From NCBI GenBank assembly GCA_937894955.1, contig CALAXO010000080.1:1-18451 (forward strand): a DNA stretch of 18,451 nucleotides, in the 5' to 3' direction. A program made the position numbers and the translations under genes. The notes beneath the pieces were generated by a model that worked only from the letters and a program-made list of their open reading frames with translations, was not told the DNA's origin and made no database searches. This document shows, in pieces, positions 15,443 through 18,451 of this stretch (positions are counted from its first letter, which is position 1; each line of letters opens with the position of its first letter). This stretch comes from an uncultured Clostridia bacterium (GTDB lineage: Bacteria > Bacillota > Clostridia > Christensenellales > CAG-138).

Positions 15443-16084
15443 ATGAAACAGGATGAAAACGTTTTGCAGAAAACGAGGCATGTTATCGAGCGGCATATTG
15501 AACTGTACCCGAAATGTGAGCCGTACGATATAGTGAAGCTGCTTTATCAAAGCGAATTCGGCTGCGAGCATTTTGTGCGCAGCAAAGAGATGGCGGAGGA
15601 GTATCTGAAGAGGGAGTATGAATCATGCATGTTGACAATGGAAGCCGCTGCTGCCGAGGAGCACCCTTTGACGGATGAAACAAGCGGGATGTTCGTTCGT
15701 GTGCATCTTGAACCTTTGGCACTGTACGGGATTTCGCCCTCAAGGCTTGCGGAGCTTTTTGTGCGTTCATCGGAGGTTCGGACGGGTTCAACGGACGGAA
15801 TGCTGAAGAAGCTCAGCTTATTGAAAGAAATCTGTCTGCATGGAAAAACTCCGTTTGATGAAGAAACGCTGTTGAGTTTTCTTGAAAAATATATTGAGGC
15901 GGGCTGCCCTGCAATACATCACAGTGAGACTTACCGTCGGCTTTACCATCCGGCATATCGCGTGATTTGCAGAGAATTCCTTCCGGAACTCTGCAATTGC
16001 AGCTCCGGCGGATGCTTGCATGTTCAGAATTTAAATCTTAAGTCTAATACTCAAGTTCAAAACCTAAACGAAGGAAAAGTTTAA
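15443..16084 (+). CDS. Conserved protein of unknown function
   Basis: I recognise the pattern of this 213-residue soluble protein as a widespread uncharacterised family but cannot name a function. Likely conserved elements are YDIVKLLYQSEFGCEHFV (28-45), FVRVHLEPLALYGI (84-97) and CPAIHHSETYRRLYHPAYRV (155-174). Several histidines (43, 88, 159, 160, 169) could bind metal or act in catalysis. The last 30 residues carry Cys184, Cys186 and Cys191 and two VQNLN copies (194-198 and 205-209), and seem a lineage-specific extension. No signal peptide or membrane segment is seen. ATG 15443 follows its own promoter; the ribosome site (AGGACGGG) is imperfect. It is a single-gene unit ended by the terminator at 16088. 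Confidence 0.8.
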   Translation: MKQDENVLQKTRHVIERHIELYPKCEPYDIVKLLYQSEFGCEHFVRSKEMAEEYLKREYESCMLTMEAAAAEEHPLTDETSGMFVRVHLEPLALYGISPSRLAELFVRSSEVRTGSTDGMLKKLSLLKEICLHGKTPFDEETLLSFLEKYIEAGCPAIHHSETYRRLYHPAYRVICREFLPELCNCSSGGCLHVQNLNLKSNTQVQNLNEGKV

Positions 16085-16087
16085 ACA

Positions 16088-16135
16088 AAAGGCACAGTCG
16101 AAACGCAGTTGCGGGCGGCTGCACCTTTGTTTTTT
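16088..16135. terminator. Terminator between the unknown gene and the DUF4956 gene
   Basis: AAAGGCACAG (16088-16097) pairs with CTGCACCTTT (16119-16128) with a two-base internal mismatch. The loop can itself fold. TGTTTTTTC follows on the + strand. On the minus strand the stem is followed by TTGTTT, so it could also serve the convergent DUF4956 gene. Confidence 0.7.
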
Positions 16136-16179
16136 CTTACAGAGATTGAGACGGTGAAATAAAGAATGTTGAAAAACAA

Positions 16180-16863
16180 TCAAATTTCAAGATTGTCGTT
16201 GCCGGGGCGTGCGCAGATGATTTCAAGATTGCCGTTGCGCTCACGAAGCCTGTCAATAAACTCTTTTTCCTTCCGCGCATCACGCAAAGTGATTTGGTAG
16301 GTGAGCTTGAACAGGCTGCCCATGTTGGTGGTCTTAACACGGATAAGCTCATGGCGGGAAGTGTAAGTGCTGAAAATATCATTGAACACTTGATCATAGC
16401 TGAGACTTTCGGGAATGACAATCTTGAGGTCGCGCTCTGCGGAACCTGCTTTGCCGAAATTGATGCTTGCAAGCGCAATATCAACCAAAAGAACAAACAC
16501 TGCAAGGATGATTGCAATTGCAATATAACCCATGCCCGTTGCAAGGCCGACAGCCATTGCAAGGAAGATGTTTGTTATTTCACGTGCGGAAGCGGGGGCG
16601 GAACGGAAGCGGACAAGGCTGAAAGCACCCGCAACAGCAATGCCTGCGCCGAGCTGCCCGTTAACAAGGGCGATAATCGTTTGAACTATCATCGGCAGAA
16701 GCACAAGGGAGACCGAAAGGCTTTTTGACGGGCGATTTCTGTATCGGCTGCAAACGGCGATGAGAACGCCCAATACAAAAGAAACAAGCAGGCAAACAAT
16801 AAATCCGCCTGCGGTCAGGGTGCTTGTGGTGGAGAAAATACTGTCGATAACGTTGTTAAGCAT
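16180..16863 (-). CDS. DUF4956 membrane protein, partner of the VTC-domain protein
   Basis: The 227-residue product has an N-terminal membrane half and a soluble C-terminal half. Hydrophobic segments lie at about 18-38, 49-68, 72-84, 98-110 and 112-132. The conserved-looking block GAFSLVRFRSAPASAREITNI (79-99, core SLVRFR) marks DUF4956. The C-terminal domain (about 145-227) is probably cytoplasmic. ATG 16863 has AAAGGA nine bases upstream; a longer reading from 16932 would overlap the VTC gene. It follows the VTC gene by 59 bases, the recurrent pairing of these two families, which suggests a membrane anchor or channel for the polymerase; that role is inferred. A 19-base near-repeat at the 3' end duplicates the NLEI motif. 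Confidence 0.87.
   Translation of the reverse strand: MLNNVIDSIFSTTSTLTAGGFIVCLLVSFVLGVLIAVCSRYRNRPSKSLSVSLVLLPMIVQTIIALVNGQLGAGIAVAGAFSLVRFRSAPASAREITNIFLAMAVGLATGMGYIAIAIILAVFVLLVDIALASINFGKAGSAERDLKIVIPESLSYDQVFNDIFSTYTSRHELIRVKTTNMGSLFKLTYQITLRDARKEKEFIDRLRERNGNLEIICARPGNDNLEI
16184..16238 (-). repeat. Direct near-repeat at the 3' end of the DUF4956 gene
   Basis: ATTTCAAGATTGTCGTTGC (16184-16202) recurs as ATTTCAAGATTGCCGTTGC (16220-16238), with 18 of 19 bases identical and an offset of 36 bases, exactly 12 codons. It encodes the repeated NLEI at residues 212-215 and 224-227, so the protein seems to have gained a 12-residue tail by slippage or duplication. Confidence 0.7.
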
Positions 16864-16922
16864 GGTTAAAAATCCTTTCGTTATATGGATGAAAACATTG
16901 GCATGGAACGATACCGGATCGT

Positions 16923-17657
16923 TCAGCCGCAATATGCAGCACCGCGTTTTTGAGAAAGAATGCGGTTGAGTTCGATGTTATACGCAGTTGCGTATTTTGA
17001 GAAGCTTGTCGGAAAAATCCTGTGTTCATCAAGGAGTGCGGCAAGCCAAAGCGGCAGCGTGTGCGGAGTTTTAAGCTCCATTATGCATTTGCCGGCGGGC
17101 AGGATCGGGTTGCCGTATGTGCCGCTCAACAGGTCGAGGTTGCGCGTTCTGTAGCGCAGATTTTCATCGATTGTCAGTCTTAAATCGCCGATGCCGTTTT
17201 CTACATAGGCAGTGCGTTCGCAAAATATCCCGAAAGACGGCCGAAGCTCCGGATAAAAGCGGAGCGCATAATCAATTTCACGCGCAATTTGCTTGTCGGG
17301 GCACGGCGCATCGCCGCAAAGAAACTCCATTGCATCGGTATAAGGCATTTTGATTCTGCGCTTATATACAACACCCTTGTATTTCTTCTTGAGTTCAATA
17401 AAAGCGTTCGATTCCGCCGACGGTGTGCCGTAGCACCGTAAACGAAGCTTTTCCTTATAAATCGGGTGCTCTATAGAAGTACGGATCAGCCGCATGTCGG
17501 CAGTGTCAAAATAAACGCTGCTGACTGTGCTCTTTCCGTAAGAATCAACATGCATATGCTGCAAAAGCACGGGCAGCATTGCTGCAAACTGTTTGTCCGA
17601 AATTATATACTTTTTCTCAATACGGGTAAAAATGTTATCAATTTTAACCGTTTGCAA
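16923..17657 (-). CDS. VTC-domain polyphosphate polymerase family protein
   Basis: VTC domains form a tunnel lined with basic residues that in yeast Vtc4 makes polyphosphate from ATP; bacterial forms are presumed similar. The 244-residue product shows RIEKKYIIS (12-20), SSVYFDT (46-52), YKEKLRLRCYG (67-77), FIELKKKYKGVVYKRR (87-102), RTAYV (148-152), LRLTIDENLRYR (159-170), IMELKTP (192-198) and SFSKYATAY (218-226). These cover the expected Lys/Arg and metal-binding Glu positions. No ATG suits the start. TTG 17657 lies eight bases from GGAGG, whereas the GTG two codons before is too close to it. It is first in a two-gene unit with DUF4956. No SPX domain or CotH kinase is attached or adjacent. 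Confidence 0.87.
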   Translation of the reverse strand: MQTVKIDNIFTRIEKKYIISDKQFAAMLPVLLQHMHVDSYGKSTVSSVYFDTADMRLIRTSIEHPIYKEKLRLRCYGTPSAESNAFIELKKKYKGVVYKRRIKMPYTDAMEFLCGDAPCPDKQIAREIDYALRFYPELRPSFGIFCERTAYVENGIGDLRLTIDENLRYRTRNLDLLSGTYGNPILPAGKCIMELKTPHTLPLWLAALLDEHRIFPTSFSKYATAYNIELNRILSQKRGAAYCG

Positions 17658-17679
17658 TGTCACAACCTCCGTTTCTGCC

Positions 17680-17705
17680 GAAATGCACCGAATGCGGAGC
17701 ATTTC
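17680..17705 (-). promoter_or_regulatory. Leader hairpin B before the VTC gene
   Basis: GAAATGC (17680-17686) pairs perfectly with GCATTTC (17699-17705). After an A-A mismatch, CCG pairs with CGG around an AATG loop. On the minus strand it ends about 10 bases before the GGAGG ribosome site, where folding could affect translation. Confidence 0.55.
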
Positions 17706-17713
17706 AGAATAAT

Positions 17714-17739
17714 CCCGCTCGGCACAACGGCGGAGCGGG
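17714..17739 (-). promoter_or_regulatory. Leader hairpin A before the VTC gene
   Basis: CCCGCTC (17714-17720) and GAGCGGG (17733-17739) form a perfect 7-bp GC-rich stem with a 12-base loop. It lies 20-25 bases downstream of the predicted transcription start and just upstream of hairpin B. No T-tract follows. Confidence 0.55.
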
Positions 17740-17765
17740 CGGTAAGACCATTCTCGCATTACCAT

Positions 17766-17774
17766 ATTATACCA
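17766..17774 (-). promoter_or_regulatory. Extended -10 promoter for the VTC-DUF4956 unit
   Basis: On the minus strand TGG-TATAAT (complement of 17766-17774) is a perfect -10 with a TGn extension. No good -35 is visible at 17 bases. It implies an RNA leader of about 100 bases before the TTG start. Confidence 0.6.
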
Positions 17775-17874
17775 CTTAAACAGGGCAACCGAAAGACAAA
17801 AAAAGCTCTTTTAACGGCAAATATTGTATATAGTGCTTTAAGGACGGCCTAACGATGCCCGATTGGGAAAAATG

Positions 17875-18450
17875 TCAACAAAAGTTCATAATATATCGAG
17901 CCAGGTTTTCATAAGCAATTTTACGAATGTCCGCATCATTCAAGCCCATGCGGCTCAGCCTGTTCGCAATCAACGGCAGCCCGCTGCTGTTTTCAAGCCC
18001 GTCTATGTAGCGGTTCATACCGTCAAAATCCGACCCGAGCGCAACGCAGTCAACTCCGCCGATTTCAATAAAATGCGCAATATGCCGTATCACGTCGTCG
18101 AGTTTGGCTGTGCGCTCGCCGGTCAACTGTCTGTAATAAAAATTGACGCCGATTACACCGCCTTGTTTTGAAATTGCGCGAATATGCTCATCTTTCATGC
18201 AGCGCGGGTGACTGCATAGGGTGCGCGCATTTGTGTGCGATGCGAACACAGGGCGTGTTGCAATACCCAACACATCGTCAATGCCTGCATCACCAAGGTG
18301 CGCAAGATCAACAGCCATTCCGATTCGGCACATCTCCTCAACAACACTCTTGCCGAGGGAGGTCAAGCCCTTTTTGATTCCGCGCTTTCCGGCCGGACAG
18401 GCAAGACTGTTAACGTCATTCCAAGTCAGCGTCATTGCACGTACTCCGAG
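17875..18450 (-). CDS. Membrane-type dipeptidase, peptidase family M19 (5' end outside window)
   Basis: M19 (renal dipeptidase) enzymes are zinc-dependent and hydrolyse dipeptides, often with D-residues at the second position. The 191 visible residues are the C-terminal part. The frame is open to the right edge, and LGVRAMTLTWND at the edge matches the family's GVRYMTLTWN-type segment, so the ATG at 18435 is internal. Active-site landmarks are VDLAHLGD (metal-binding His), ASHTNAR (His) and GSDFDGM (catalytic/metal Asp). The family C-terminus with a helical NLARY ending is intact. It ends 101 bases before the VTC promoter, transcribed in the same direction, with no clear terminator between. 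Substrate is not determinable. Confidence 0.9.
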   Translation of the reverse strand, partial: LGVRAMTLTWNDVNSLACPAGKRGIKKGLTSLGKSVVEEMCRIGMAVDLAHLGDAGIDDVLGIATRPVFASHTNARTLCSHPRCMKDEHIRAISKQGGVIGVNFYYRQLTGERTAKLDDVIRHIAHFIEIGGVDCVALGSDFDGMNRYIDGLENSSGLPLIANRLSRMGLNDADIRKIAYENLARYIMNFC

Positions 18451-18451
18451 A

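Noticed and set aside
17775..17874. Terminator for the dipeptidase gene
   Set aside because: On the minus strand AAAGC could pair with GCTTT before a T-run, but the stem is only five base pairs with a loop of about 27, too weak to call.
1..18451. CRISPR arrays, insertion sequences, tRNA/rRNA genes, prophage or conjugation genes
   Set aside because: No regularly spaced repeats, terminal inverted repeats with transposase, cloverleaf folds or structural or transfer genes were seen on either strand.

Overview
The window reads as a chromosomal segment of a Firmicute, most likely a member of the Clostridia (Oscillospiraceae-like or an uncultured relative). The grounds are the gene order infB-rbfA-nrnA-truB-ribF, Gram-positive style AGGAGG-type ribosome sites and SigA-like promoters with TGn extended -10 elements, occasional TTG starts, PlsY-type lipid synthesis, and a VTC/DUF4956 pair. 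Base composition looks intermediate and even throughout. No sharp compositional island is apparent by eye.

Positions 1-5697 hold a translation and cofactor operon on the + strand: infB (its 5' end lies outside the window), rbfA, the DHH phosphoesterase nrnA, truB and ribF. plsY (5787-6509) follows 89 bases later and ends before a rho-independent terminator at about 6580-6617. A non-coding stretch of about 350 bases (6510-6862) carries that terminator, a near-duplicated short segment, an inverted repeat and a good extended -10 promoter. The promoter drives a PHP-family phosphoesterase (6863-7657).

Next on the + strand is a 3.3-kb gene (7785-11039) for a SNF2-type DEAH helicase. Its relatives are usually the helicase part of very large methylase/helicase proteins on conjugative elements and phages. 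Here it stands alone, with no transfer, integrase or methyltransferase gene beside it. It lies 54 bases upstream of a GyrB/ParE topoisomerase subunit gene (11094-13061), and a perfect 8-bp-stem palindrome sits in the gap.

After a strong bidirectional terminator the coding strand switches. On the minus strand are an RlmI-like 23S rRNA methyltransferase, a tandem OB-fold SSB-like protein, a DUF4956 membrane protein with a VTC-domain polyphosphate polymerase (in the order VTC then DUF4956 as transcribed), and the C-terminal part of an M19 dipeptidase that runs off the right edge. One + strand gene of unknown function (15443-16084) sits among them, divergent from the SSB-like gene and convergent with DUF4956.

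The parts most worth pursuing are the solitary conjugative-element-type helicase beside the topoisomerase gene, the VTC/DUF4956 module with its hairpin-rich leader, the tip-less tandem OB protein, and the uncharacterised 213-residue protein. I see no CRISPR array, insertion sequence, tRNA, rRNA or complete mobile element.
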